Made by a program: the position numbers and the translations under genes
Assembly (NCBI GenBank): GCA_028641055.1
Contig: CM054060.1
Coordinates: 163,530,696 to 163,594,695, forward strand
Length of the DNA stretch: 64,000 bases
Origin: Alopecurus myosuroides
Lineage: Eukaryota; Streptophyta; Magnoliopsida; Poales; Poaceae
Direction of reading: 5' to 3'
Part shown: piece by piece, positions 35,901 through 48,003 of the stretch
Layout: every line of letters starts with the position of its first letter
Numbering within the stretch: the first letter of the stretch is position 1
Notes under the pieces: generated by a model
Database searches by the model: none
The model's input: only the letters and a program-made list of their open reading frames with translations
What the model was told of the DNA's origin: nothing

Positions 35901-38900
35901 CATCTAGTGCAATAACAATACTAGTAGAAAATAATAGGGTGCAAAAATAAGCAAGGCAATGCTACTCATGCTATTATTTTCACACGAGTGAAAACTCTAT
36001 GGATCAAGTACTCATAAGAATATAACCAAAATTCTACTGGTCCTATGAATACAACACAAAAATATGTGGCTACACAACCACAAATGTTTATGTCAAAAAT
36101 TCCACACATGAGGGAATTTTTCCATAACATTCTCATAGACATGACAAAGCTACTCATGCTTTTCTACCAATTCAAATGCAAGCTAGCAGAGGTGATAGCA
36201 ACACAAAATAAGTACCAATATGGTACTGGATCCAATCAACAATCCAAGTTCTTGCACATAAATTAATCACTCAAAAATTATATGCAAGTATAAACTAGAG
36301 ATAAGTAATATGCTATTAACAAAAATCCTATTTCTTCTCAACTCAAGTCCACACAATCTAACATGCTAAAATAGCTAAGTAACACTTAGAAAACAAGTTC
36401 ACACAACTTTTACATGCTAGAAAACATTATTGCAACACAAAAATATAATCACAACAATTAATTACCTAAACATGCCAAAATGGCAGAAACAGGTGAAACA
36501 AAGATCTGTCCACCAAAAATTCTAGGATGCTCTAAAAATTAAACCCATCTAGGTTTGGATATCCCTAAACATATACAAGACCATCCAATTGAGTTTGCAT
36601 CAAAAAATCATTTTTAATAATTTTATAAAAATCACCAAAGTGCTCTCTGGTGTTTTACCAAATTGCATGCCATTTCAGAAATGTTAGGAATTTGGAAGCA
36701 AGATTAATTGCTTCTATTAGTAAATTTCAAGGGCTTTCCAATGCAATTGGCCTCACTTCATTCTGAGTTGTAAAATTAAAAAGGTGCTAATTTTGGTGTT
36801 TCTGGTACCTGTTGCCAAATCATTTTTCATTTCAGAAATATCCATCCAAATGTAGATCTACAAAGTGGAGGTTGTTTAGATTTAGTTTAAGTACCACTGT
36901 GAATTTTGGTTTGGTCAAAATCATCTTTTAGGTTGCCTTTTAGAGCCAAAAGTAAACATGCAATGTTTCTGTGAAAATTTAAAAGAAAAAAAACACTTGT
37001 CACGGGCCAGATCTGTAACTGGGCCGGACAGCACAAATCTCGCCGCGAGCAGACCCAGCCTGAGACGCTGACTCGCGGGCCAGCCGTCCACGCGGGCAGC
37101 CTCGCGGGCGATCCGTGGCCCCACGGGCCAGTTTGACTCTCCCGCGCGGGTCAAGGCCGAGCGGCGTCAGCACGACGTCACCGCGACGTCATCGCCGGCG
37201 GGAGACGTCTCCGGCGAGGCCAATACGGCGATTCTGAGCGTCATTTCACGATTCCTAACCATCTATGCGATGTACTCGTTGCGGGGAACCACCTAGGCAC
37301 TGCCTCGTTTCCAGGGAAACAACCGGAGATCGGCGGCGACGGCAACGCGCGGCGGCCGGAGAGCGTCCACGGCGCGGCCACGATTTAGAGCGAGAGGGAG
37401 AGGGGAAAACGGTCGGCGGGGAGCGCCTGCTCACCATGGACTCGAGGAGATGCTCGGAGAAGGAGGAGGAAGCTCGAGGGCGGAGGAATCCCTCGCCGGA
37501 GTCCGCCGGGCTCGAGGGAGAAGCGAGGACGGCGCGGGCTCCACGAGGGCTCCCGCCTCGATTCTTTCCGCAGGGAGGACCACCACGACGATGCGGAGAC
37601 GTTGGCGCCAACGGCGACCGGCGGCGAGCTCACAATAGGCCGAATCGACGGCGAGCTCATTCGGGCTAGGGTTTGGGTTGCAAAAAAAATTGGAGAGAGA
37701 GAGCTAGTCCGAGGGGGAGAGAGAGAGGGGGCAGGTAGCAGCACATGGGGGGGGGGGGTTAAACATCTAGCAAGCTTCTAGTCGAAGCAATGGGGCATGG
37801 GCTTCCATGCCTCAACTTGCAGCTACAGGAAGAAGAAGAAGAGGTGACTCAGCTTTCAACTAGGTCCCTGGAATTTTACAAAATTGGGGCATGGGCTTTT
37901 CACTAAGCAAACAAAGTCAAAATTTGATATCCTTTTGCCCAAAATTCTTATTAGTTAAGATACACAACATATGTGAAAATTGGCTCCATTGGATAAACTT
38001 GATAATTCAAAGTTGTTCAAATTTGAATTCTTACATAAATGGACATTGAATTTATTAACCTACTTAGGAGCTTCCAAAAATGATAATTTTTGTCACACAT
38101 TCCTTATTTGATGTTTTCCTTATGTGGTAGAAAATTCAAGTCATTTTGAGTTACTTCATAGAACAAACTTGTTCAAATTTCAAAAAGGTGCTGTCAAGAA
38201 AACAGGGGTTTTTGGCAACTTAAACAATTCAAAAACTTGTGCCCTTTTTGTTTTCATCCTTATTTATGATATATAGAATGTGGTATTTATTTCATGGCAT
38301 TTTGAAAAAGTTTGTAGAACAAACTTGTTCAAAATTCCAATTGTTGCTGTGGAGAAAAATCATGTTTTCAGGACTTTAATGGATTCAAATTTTGGTCTCC
38401 TCTTGTGTGTGTTCCTTATTTGATATAGGGAAGCACTGGTATCAATTTCAGATCATTTGAAGAAAGTTTCCAATAGTAACTTGTTTGAGTTTCCTGTTTC
38501 TGGAAATATTGGAAATTCAATTTAATAAGGCACTTGGCTTTTCTTTAACAATGCTTTGCCAAAATATTTATGTGACTAGGGATAGCAAGTCAATGCTCTC
38601 CAATACTTTTGTTTTTAAGCTTGCAAGGTTGGAAAAACATTTGATAAGATTTTGGTGAAGCATCTAAGAATGCCTCTTTTTCTGATAATCTTTTAGGGAA
38701 ATTTATTTAGTGTTTCCTCTTTCTTAACTTAGGCCTTGGAATAATATTCAACAAGTAGTAGATCCATAAGATAGATTTGGAAAACTCTTTGATCAATATT
38801 TACTTTAGAAAATATTGTCAAGGTCATTGGAACAATATGCTGAATATTTTTAGTTTACTGCTTTGCTATCTTTTTAAGTTTGCTTTCCATTTCTTAGCCA

Positions 38901-39018
38901 TGTAAGTTTATATAATTAGTTTGTTTAGTAGCACTAAAACAAACACAACCAAAGTTTATTTGTCAAGCAATTAGCAAAACAACTGTGTTATCAGGTATTC
39001 CAAAATTGTGATGTGACA
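32935..39018 (-). repeat. LARD 5' LTR (right copy)
   Basis: Near-identical to 23169-29265. The main difference is at about 37880-37899, where roughly 30 bases of the left copy (about 28112-28150) are replaced by a copy of nearby sequence (GGGGCATGGGCTT). The G run near 37747 is also longer here. The telo-box complement TAGGGTTT is at 37667-37674. Confidence 0.9.
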
Positions 39019-39258
39019 GTTATCTATTGTGACAACAATGGTGCCAGAGCCAATGCTAAGGAACCAAGGTCTCACAAGAATTCCAAGCATATCAAGCGCC
39101 GTTTTCACTCCATCCGTGAGCATGTCGCAGATGGGGATGTGAAGATTTGCAAAGTACATACGGATCTGAATGTGGCAGATCCATTGACAAAAACTCTCTC
39201 AAGGGCAAAACATGATCAACACCAGAACTCAATGGGTGTTAGATTCATCACTATGTAA
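39019..39258 (+). pseudogene. Copia-1 RNase H C-terminus
   Basis: Resumes right after the LARD with the last RNase H blocks: YCDNNGARANAKEP, KHIKRRFHSIREHV and VADPLTKTLSR, ending at TAA 39256-39258. The LARD plus one TSD is 15,855 bases, a multiple of three, so the two halves remain in register on the sequence. No intron-like signals suggest they could be joined in RNA. Confidence 0.9.
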
Positions 39259-39291
39259 TATAGATTATTGCCCCTAGTGCAAGTGGGAGAC

Positions 39292-40918
39292 TGAAGGGAA
39301 TATGCCCGAGAGGCAATAATAAAGTGTTTATTATGCCATTCCTTGTTTATGATAGATGTTTACCGGAAACGTTGATACATGTGTGATTAATAAACAAACC
39401 AACGTTTCTAGTGAAGCCTCTCTTTTTAACTAGCTCGTTGATTAACAGATGATCAAGGTTTCCTGATCATAGACATTGGATGTTGTTAATAACGGGGTCA
39501 TGTCATTAGGAGAATGACATGATGAACTTAGACCCTAACTAAGATAACAATACGATCAAGTCATTTAGTTTTGTTGTTATGTCTTACATTCGGAGTAACA
39601 TTATTCCTTAGACCATGAGATCATGTCAATCACTGATACCGGAAGGATGCTTTGATGTCATCAAACGTCACACCGTAACAGGGTGACTATAAAGGTGTCG
39701 TTGGGTATTCGGAAAGTATTAGTTGAGGCTCATGGATCAAGAGTGGGATTTGTCCATCCAATATGACGGAGAGATATACTCAGGGCCCTCTCGGTGATAT
39801 CACATCGACACCTCTTGCAAGCACGTGATATGATCACAAGGATGTTATATCACGGGAACGAGAAAAGAGTACTTGTCGGGTAACGAGATCAAACAAGGTA
39901 TGGTGGATACCGATGATTGGATCTAGGGCAAGTAAAATATCGCGAGACAAAGGGAAATCGTTACGACGTTGAAAGGTTCACACGATCACTAGAGTCATCG
40001 TTGAATATATAGGAGTCATCACGGATCTCCAGATCCCGCTGTTGATTATTGATCGGAGAGGAGTCTCGATCATGTCTATTATTCGCGAACCGTAGGGTGA
40101 CACACTTAAGGTTCGATGAAGCGTTAGAGAGGATACGGAATAGCGAAGAATATTTTGGGCAGCTCCGAAAAATTGTTTCGGGAAAAATTGAAATAGTTCA
40201 AGGGGTTTTTCATCGAATGGTTGTTAATAGAATTAAAAAATGATTCTAGGTGCTGCATGCAAATGTTTGTTAATGGAATTAACAAATATAAATAAAGAAA
40301 TAAAAATGTTTTATTTATTTATTAAAGAAAAACCTTTGGATTTTCTTAGTGGAAAATTAAGGGAGTATGAGTGGGTGTGAGTGGGGCTTCCACTCACATA
40401 AAGAGAGGAAGGGGTGGGGGCACCCATGGCTGGCCGCACCCCCCCTTGGGCTGCCTCCCCTTCCCCTATAAAAGGAGGGTGAGAGCTCTCTCTTCAACAC
40501 ACACTTGCCCACTCCCTTTTTCCTCCATCCGCTGCTCCATTCCAAGGTTTTTGGCTTGGTGAAGCCCTGATCGTGGGATTCTTCACCACCACCACGCCGT
40601 CGTGCTGCTGGAGTTCCGCGGGGATCCTCTACTTTCGCTACCCGCTGGATCGAGGGAACGTAAGTCTTCATCGAGCTGAACGTGTGACCTATTACGGAGG
40701 CACCGCCGGATCGCGGTGCTCTTCTTCTCGCTCCGGATCGGCGTGAGTACGACTACGTCAACAACGAGATTTTATCTCGTACCACTTTGAGTCTTCGAGG
40801 GTATGTTATCTCAAGACTCTATTTCTCCCCGTTGCCTTCCATCTCATAGATTAGATCTTGGCCATTCGGGTTTATCGCGCGTAGGAAATTTTTTGTTTTC
40901 TATGCAACGTACCCAACA
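39292..40918 (+). repeat. Copia-1 3' LTR
   Basis: Starts TGAAGGGAATATGCCC after the polypurine tract AAGTGGGAGAC (39281-39291) and ends CTATGCAACGTACCCAACA. The ending differs from the ACCCTTCA of the Copia-2 right LTR. It is homologous along its length to the LTRs at 41394, 48004 and 61497. Small ORFs inside are shadows. The left TSD partner is outside the window. Confidence 0.9.
40467..40473 (+). promoter_or_regulatory. TATA box of the Copia-1 3' LTR
   Basis: TATAAAA inside CCCCTATAAAAGGAGGG, conserved at the matching place in all four Copia LTRs of the window and followed by a C/T-rich start region. Confidence 0.75.
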
Positions 40919-41393
40919 CTTAAAACTTGCAAGGAGCAGCAGCATGCAATTAGGCCACCCAGCATTAGGAAAAATTCAGGGTGGGCAACAGGTGCAAGGG
41001 AGAAGCTCCCACTTCAAGTAGAAGCGGGGGCATTGCTGATTTCTCCATCAAAATTAGAGGTCTTGTACAACGACGACGGCCATGGCCAGCCATTAGCTTG
41101 GGGCCTCCTTGGACTTCAGTCGTGGCCACCACCGCAACTCGAGGATGAGCTGCAAAAAAAGGGGTGTAGTGTCATCGGATGTGAGCATGGGCAAGCAGAA
41201 ACAACACTGAATACTACGAGTGATCTTCATGAGGGGCAACATGGACTTAATCTACAACAAGTCTGACTTTAGCTACCTCGATCGGGTCATCTTGAGGACA
41301 AATTGGTTTTCAGAGGATCTGTGCAACAAATCGCCGGCACGGGGATTCCTGGGCTTCCAACCGTGGCCTCCACCTAGCAGCTCAAGGACGAGC
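40919..41393 (+). mobile_element. Internal fragment of an older Gypsy (chromovirus-like), 3' end of pol region
   Basis: Lies between Copia-1 and Copia-2 and continues after Copia-2 at 49647. Short Leu/Glu/Asp strings such as QLEDELQKKG hint at the acidic tail seen at the end of many plant Gypsy pol genes. The motif around GTGGCC.CCACC...CTC.AGGA.GAGCTG occurs twice (41120-41175 and 41364-41393 running on into 49647). No intact domain is recognisable, so the assignment relies mainly on the LTR that follows. Confidence 0.45.
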
Positions 41394-43066
41394 TGAAGGG
41401 AATATGCCCGAGAGGAAATAATAAAGTGGTTATTATCTTATTCCTTGTTTATGATAAATGTTTATTTCTCATGCTAGAATTGTATTAACCGAAAACGTTG
41501 ATACATGTGTGTTTAATAAACAAACAATGGTTCCTAGTAAAGCCTCTCTTTTAACTAGCTCGTTGATTAATAGTTAACTAGCTCGTTGATTAATAGATGA
41601 TCAAGGTTTCCTGATAATGAACATTGGATGTTGTTAATAACGGGGTCATGTCATTAGAAGAATGATGTGATGAACATAGACCCAATATCAAGATAACAAT
41701 ACGATCAAGTCATTTAGTTTATATTGTTATATCTTGCATACGAAGTAACTTATTTCTTAGACCATGAGATCATGTCAATCACTGATACCGGAAGGATGCT
41801 TTGATGTCATCAAACATCACACCATAACAGGGTGACTATAAAGGTTCAATTAGGTATTCAAAAAGTATTAGTTGAGGCTCATGGATCAGAAGTGAGATTT
41901 GTCCATCCAAATGACGGAGAGATATACTCTGGGCCCTCTCGGTGATATCACATCGACACCGCTTGCAAGCACGTGACTAGGTCACAAGGATGTCATATCA
42001 CGGAAACGAGAAAAGAGTACTTGTCGGTAACGAGATTGAACAAGGTATGGTTGATACCAATGATCGAATCTCGGACAAGTAAAATATCACGAGACAAAGG
42101 GAATAGTCACGACGTTGTTCGTTCACACGAACACGAGAGTCATCGTTGAATATATAGGAGTCATCACGGATCTCCAGATCCCGCTGTTGATTATTGATCG
42201 GAGAGGAGTCTCGATCATGTCTATCTTATTCGCGAACCATAGGGTGACACACTTAAGGTTCGATGACGCATTTGAGAGGATACAGAATATTGAAGAATGT
42301 TTTGGGCAGCACCAAAATTGTTTCGGGGCAAATTGAAATAGTTCAAGAGGTTTTTTGTTGAATGGTTGTTAATAGAATTAACAAATGATTCGAGGTGCTA
42401 TATGCAAATGTTTGTTAATAGAATTAACAAATGTTGAAATAAAGAAATAAAAATGTTTTATTTATTTATTAAGGAAAAACTCTTGGATTTTCTAAGTGGG
42501 AAATAAAGGGAAAATGAGTGGGTGTGAGTGGAGTGTCCACTCACATGATGAGGGAAGAAGTGGGGGCACCACCATGGGCTGGCCGCACCGTCCTTGAGCT
42601 GCCTCCCCCCTCCCCTATAAAAGGAGGGTGAGAGCTCTCCCTCCTCCATACACTTTCCCACCTCACTTCCTCTCCACTTGCTGCTCCATTCCATGGTCTC
42701 CGACTTGGCGAAACCCTGGCCGTGGGATTCTTCACCACCACCACGCCGTCGTGCTGCTGGAGTTCCGAGGGATCCTCTACTTTCGCCTCCCCGCTGGATC
42801 GAGGGAATGGAGGTCGTCATCAACCGTACGTGTGATCGATCACGGAGGCACCGCCGGATTACGGTGCACATCTTCTCGCTCTCGGGATCGGTGTAAGTAC
42901 GACTACACCAACAACAAGATTTGATCTCGTAACGCTTTGTGTCTTCGAGGGTATGTTGTTCTTAACCCTCTCTATGCCTGTTGCTTTCATCTCCTAGATT
43001 AGATCTTGGCTTTCGGGTGTCTCTCGCGTAGGATTTTTTTTTGTTTTCTATGCAACGAACCCTTCG
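41394..43066 (+). repeat. Copia-2 5' LTR
   Basis: Same family as the LTR at 39292. It has a 23-base tandem duplication at 41551-41573 and 41574-41596 that the 3' LTR lacks. It ends ACCCTTCG instead of ACCCTTCA. Confidence 0.9.
42616..42622 (+). promoter_or_regulatory. TATA box of the Copia-2 5' LTR
   Basis: TATAAAA in CCCCTATAAAAGGAGGG. This LTR would drive the genomic RNA of Copia-2. Confidence 0.75.
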
Positions 43067-43067
43067 G

Positions 43068-43080
43068 TGGTATCAGATCC
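43068..43080 (+). other. Primer-binding site of Copia-2
   Basis: TGGTATCAGATCC sits one base inside the 5' LTR. It differs at one position from the consensus initiator-Met primer site TGGTATCAGAGCC. Confidence 0.9.
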
Positions 43081-46000
43081 GGATCTATACGTAGATGTTT
43101 TACACGGGTAGAACACATAGGTGTATGTGTGTGTTGATGATCATGTTATTGCCTCCTTGAGTATTTTATGATCTTAGTGGCATAGTTGGATGAAGCTGCC
43201 CTAGACAAACTTTACGTGTACTATGTACACGAGACCTGTCTCACTTGTGGCTGAGGGGGTGTCCGTTTCTCCAACTATAGTTAAGATCTAAGCTACGAAG
43301 GGTTGTTAAAAATATGTTTATCAATGTTGTGATTTATGTTTGTAGGTATGACCGGTTCTATCCTCGAAAGCCCTAAAGCCACGTAAAATATGCAAAAGTA
43401 AATTAGAGGCGTCTAACTAGTTTTTGCTGGGCATGTGATGTGATATGGTCAATGTTACAAATTTGATTATGAGACGATCTCTTTTGTAAATTATTGATAT
43501 ACCAGAAGAGAGCCATATGGTTGTCTTATTTTTTATGGACAATCAAGATGGAGGTGCCATGAACCTTGGTGCCACGCTGGTGGAATGATGGAGATCATAC
43601 CATGATGCACATGATGGAGATCAAGTGCAAGAAGGACCATATCATATCACATTATCCATACATGTGATGTTAATCCTTTTTATGCATCTTATTTTGCTTA
43701 GACAGCGACGGTAGCATTATAAGATGATCCCTCTCACTTAATATCAAGATAATAATGTGTTCTTCCTTAAGTATGCATCGTTAAGAAAGTTCGTCGTTTT
43801 GTGACACCACGTGATGATCGGGTGTGATAGACTCAATGTTCGCATACAACGGGTGTTTTCAAGCCTAGCATGTACAGACATGTCCTTGAAACACACGCAA
43901 TAGTATTGTTCTACTTGGCGAGCCTAGCATGTACAGACATGGCCTCGGAACACGTAACCGAAAGGTAAAGCATGAGTCATATGGATGATATGATGAACAT
44001 GTCGATGTTCGCCTTTGAAGCTACATCATCTCACGTGATGGTCGGTTTTGGTGTAGTGAATTTGGTTTGTGTAATCACTAAAGACGACTAAGAGGGATGT
44101 TGTTTTTGAGTGGGAGTTCATGGCATAATTTTGAATTAACTTGAACTTATTTATCATGAACAACCAATCAAAGTGAATTTGCACAAATTGTAGTATTTAT
44201 TGGCATCCACAAAACTACCTTACACTTAGATTGTTAATTGAGATATAACTGTTATGATCTGGTAAATACCATTTAAGATTGGTACCATGTTAGTGAAATT
44301 TAAAATTGAGTCCTATTGTAGATTTTCTGTATTTCCTACCTAGCTCCATATGATTAATGATGGATTGATCTAGAGAGCAAATAATTTCTACTTAGAATCC
44401 AGAGTCATGGTTGCTTCCATATTACTTTATCTTCAAAAGAATGTTTTGTTGATCAAGGTGATTTAGGAACTGAAAAGAATTGTTTTCAGAAACAATCAAG
44501 TGAAAGATATGTTGATATCTAGAAACTTATTTGTAGCAACATGACTTAGTATAATTTAGCGTGACAATGTATGCTTATATTATTTGAATATATGAAATGA
44601 TTGAAGACGCTAGGCGTTTGAATATTCCAAGAAATTGGGCGCTAAACATTATCCTCTAAATTCCTTCCTTCGAGCTATAGTACCTTAATCATAAAATTGT
44701 ATGATGATATGGATTAAAAGTATGGGTAAAAATCGTTTACCTTGCTTGGAGATTACTAAGAGTGGAATCTGGAGGAATGCTATTAATATGGTGATATTAT
44801 TAGAACAATCAAACTCAAAGTATGACTCAATGGGTGTTAGTATATGACTAACACGCCAAAGAAAATGAGCTAGTACGACTAGTATTGTTTGATGTTGAAT
44901 GATTCTTCTGTAAAGGAAAGGGAATATTGAAAATAGAATTACAAAAAATATATATGGCAGAAAAAGAAGATAACTAGAAAAGTCCAGCTCGGGAGTATAT
45001 GCTTGATATACAAGTTATAGATGTATTACTAGTTAACAAAGTATTTTTTGGGTATTTTGATACCACATTGGTTGGTATGAGTTGTCATACAAAGCAACGC
45101 AATGCAAGAGATACAAGGGCCTAAAAGGAACTAGTAATAGATGTGGAATCGATTATGACAAGAACAAAAATAAAGTGTTCATTGTTGTATCGAACCAAAC
45201 ATTCAAGATTTATTTTAAGAACTTAATAAGTTGTTATTTTGTTCTGGTCTTTTGTGAGAACAATTGAGATTGTTCAAACTAAGACCATGTTCCATAATTG
45301 ATGGATATGTTAATATAAATCATGTTGGTAAAGTAAACATCTATAAGACTAAATGCTAAACGTTGCAAGACGTAAAAGAATTTCACTTAAATTGTGACAC
45401 CATAATTTTAGTTCATATCGGAAAGGAAAACATAAAGGAACTCCATGATTGATGGACTTCCGGAGTCATTTTGTTTTGAATAAATTGACGCTTGTGAGAC
45501 CTCTTCCAAAAGATGAATAGAATTCCGTTCATAGGCCAAAGTAGAATGGACGACTAATTTAATGGAGATTATACATATTGATGTATATGGTCCATTATGT
45601 ATAGTCATGTGTGGTGGATTAAATTTTACTTCATAAAATTTTGTCGATGATTTGAGTAGATATGTGAGTATATCTATTTAAAGAGAACGAAGTTTGATAT
45701 TTTGAATTGGTTCAAATGGTTGTTAATATAAAGTAAAAATCATTGTAACAAGATAATCAAGTATTTATGATTGGATCATAAAGGTAAAGTTTGAGTTACA
45801 AGTTTAGCAAAACATCTGAGAAGTTGCAGAATTGTTCTACAAATTATATTTCTCGAATACCCCACATTAGTTTGGAGTATTCAAGAGACAAAATCGAACC
45901 TTGTTGGACATGGTAAGATAAACAAAAATGCCATTATAATTTTTTAGTTTATACATTAGTGACAACCTCTTTTACACTGAAAAGAGCACCATCATGATCC

Positions 46001-48003
46001 ATTGAAATTGACACCATATAAGATATGGTTTGGGTAATGACCCAAATTGTCTTTTTATTAAGTTTTGGCATGCATAGCATGTGTAAAATGTTTACAACCA
46101 AAATGGTAAAAATATATGTTTATAAGGTCATCCTAAAGAATAAATTGGGTATTTCTCCTATCACCGACCAAAGACAAATGTTGTTTTTCAGAAAGGGTTG
46201 ATTTCTCGAGAAAATAGTTCTTGCAAAATAAGTGAGTGGGAGGAGAGTACAAACTCAACGAGATTAAAGAATCTTCGTCACCATGTCAAGAGTAGCGCAG
46301 CACTGGAAGTTGTTCCGGGGTTTGCTCTTTTGACAAAGTAGAAGACACTACATTTTTTGTAGACACTTTGAATGAGTTTGCGAACTGAACCACAAAAGTC
46401 CTAAAACTTTGTACTTAGACCAACTTATGGTTTAAGATTAAAGTGTTGTTTTGACAACAAAGGACCTGGACCTTATAAAGGAAGCAAATGATGGGCCCTG
46501 ATTTCGTTAAATTGGCTATGAGTCATTATATCCGCGATAGTATCCATGTATGGATATAAAGTATGTGACTTGGTAGTCCTTATCGATAGGCATGATGCCT
46601 AACGATAGCAAACAGATCTATATAGCAACAAAGACATGGATTTTTATATCTTTTGAAAGTTTTACTTGTCAAAAAGATGTTTTCAACGAAGTTCAAAGAG
46701 TTGACTACTGCAAGATTTTGATCTTCCGTAGTGATACTTTAGTCTTTGTGGATAGTTCTAGCAAAAGTTACATATTATGATATGACATTTGAATCAACAA
46801 AACCCAAATTTCCTCTCAAGCAAGTTTGATCGAGGATGTGTACTTGACACAGTCTGAGAGTTTTGTAAAATTCAAAAGGTTGCTGGAAAGGTATGCACAC
46901 TTCAATGGTTGAAGTGAGCATAACAAAATTGGAATCTTTACCTTAATGAAGTTATCAAAAGAGTTTGATTCCATCATGAACGATAAAGATACTTGTAGAG
47001 TTACAAAAACTTAAGTGGGAGCGCTAAGACATATTTACAATGCTTTATGTAGATGACATATGGTTGATTGGAAAATATGTATTTTAAATTAACACGGTTA
47101 AGATTTTCATATTGATCAAAGGCTTAGGAAATATTGGGCATCGATATCTATAAGAGATGGATTGAAGCGCCTGATATGGTTAAGCCAAATTACATAGATA
47201 AAATATTGAAGTAAGTCAATATCGAAATAACAAGAAGGAGTTCTTGCCACATGGAAAATAATTGTGCAAGATTCAAGTGTTTTGACACATGATGAGCATA
47301 ATTGAAATTAAGATTTCTAAGTTACATGTTCCATGCTATATACACAACCAGATGAGTCATATGCTATAAAATGTTATAGCAGGATAATTCATATGATGAT
47401 TAGACAACAGTGGGAGAGATCCTTATGCCATTTTAGAACTGCTAAGGATATGTTTTCCTATATAGTAATGACAAACTATTTGTTGTAATATGTTACACTA
47501 ATACTCTTGTCATATATTCAAAGAATTTTATCTCAATTAAAATATGTGATGAAGGATAGCTCAATAGGCTGGAAGAAAGTTCCATGCTAGATTTGAAAGA
47601 GTTTCAAAATTAAAGTATTGTAACGGATACTACAACAAAGGCTAAGTATATCGTTGTGTTGACAACAAAATAATATGAATATTTTGTGTCAAGGAGTTCT
47701 TTATTGAACTTGGTCAGTTTCCAAGAATGATGACACTATGAAGCTACATTTTCACAATGTTAGTAACATTGGTTTAAGCTGAAGAATTAAGGTTTCACCG
47801 ATTGACCAAATATATACAAAGCCATCTCATTAGAGAATGAGTGATGCGTGTAGACGCAAAGAACATGCAAATACAATAGGACCTGAATAGTTCAGTTCTT
47901 TTTTATGATGTTTACCACATGCGAAGCATGGTAATAACACTAGAACGCCATATGTGTTAAGTGCTTACAGATTAGATTATTGACTCTAGTGCAAGTGGGA
48001 GAC
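43081..48003 (+). pseudogene. Copia-2 internal region: leader and gag-pol relic
   Basis: The leader at 43826-44160 matches Copia-1. Coding relics keep Copia order but have stops in every frame: an integrase remnant near 45560 (EIIHIDVYGPL) and DDLSRY near 45645, RT near 47040 (MLYVDDIWLIG), and a final polypurine tract AAGTGGGAGAC before 48004. No open stretch exceeds about 65 codons. It is much more degraded than Copia-1, although its two LTRs still look about 96% alike, so the internal region may have been defective before insertion. Confidence 0.8.

Larger units (their letters stand above)
23169..39018 (-). mobile_element. LARD (large retrotransposon derivative) with 6-kb LTRs, non-coding
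   Basis: Two LTRs of 6097 and 6084 bases flank a 3669-base internal domain with no gag or pol. The ends are TG...CA and the TSD is a perfect GTTAT (23164-23168 and 39019-39023). The minus orientation is set by an initiator-Met primer site at 32918-32930 and a polypurine tract at 29266-29280. This fits the LARD class known from Triticeae (for example Sukkula: LTRs of several kb and a non-coding internal domain of about 3.5 kb). It would depend on another element's proteins to move. LTR divergence is about 2% by eye, so it is the most recent large insertion here. Confidence 0.9.
19060..40918 (+). mobile_element. Copia-1, BARE/Angela-type element split by the Gypsy and the LARD
   Basis: Its own sequence here is 19060-23168 and 39019-40918. 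The order is leader, gag, protease, integrase, RT, RNase H, polypurine tract, 3' LTR, the Copia order. The 5' LTR and first part of the leader must lie left of the window, beyond the Gypsy inserted at GATAG. The 3' LTR family (TGAAGGGAATATGCCC) is shared with Copia-2 and Copia-3. Copia-1 itself lies in the chromovirus-like remnant that resumes at 40919. Confidence 0.9.

Noticed and set aside
23169..39018. A pair of independent tandem repeats instead of a single LTR element
   Set aside because: Primer site, polypurine tract, TG...CA ends and a 5-bp TSD all fit one element.
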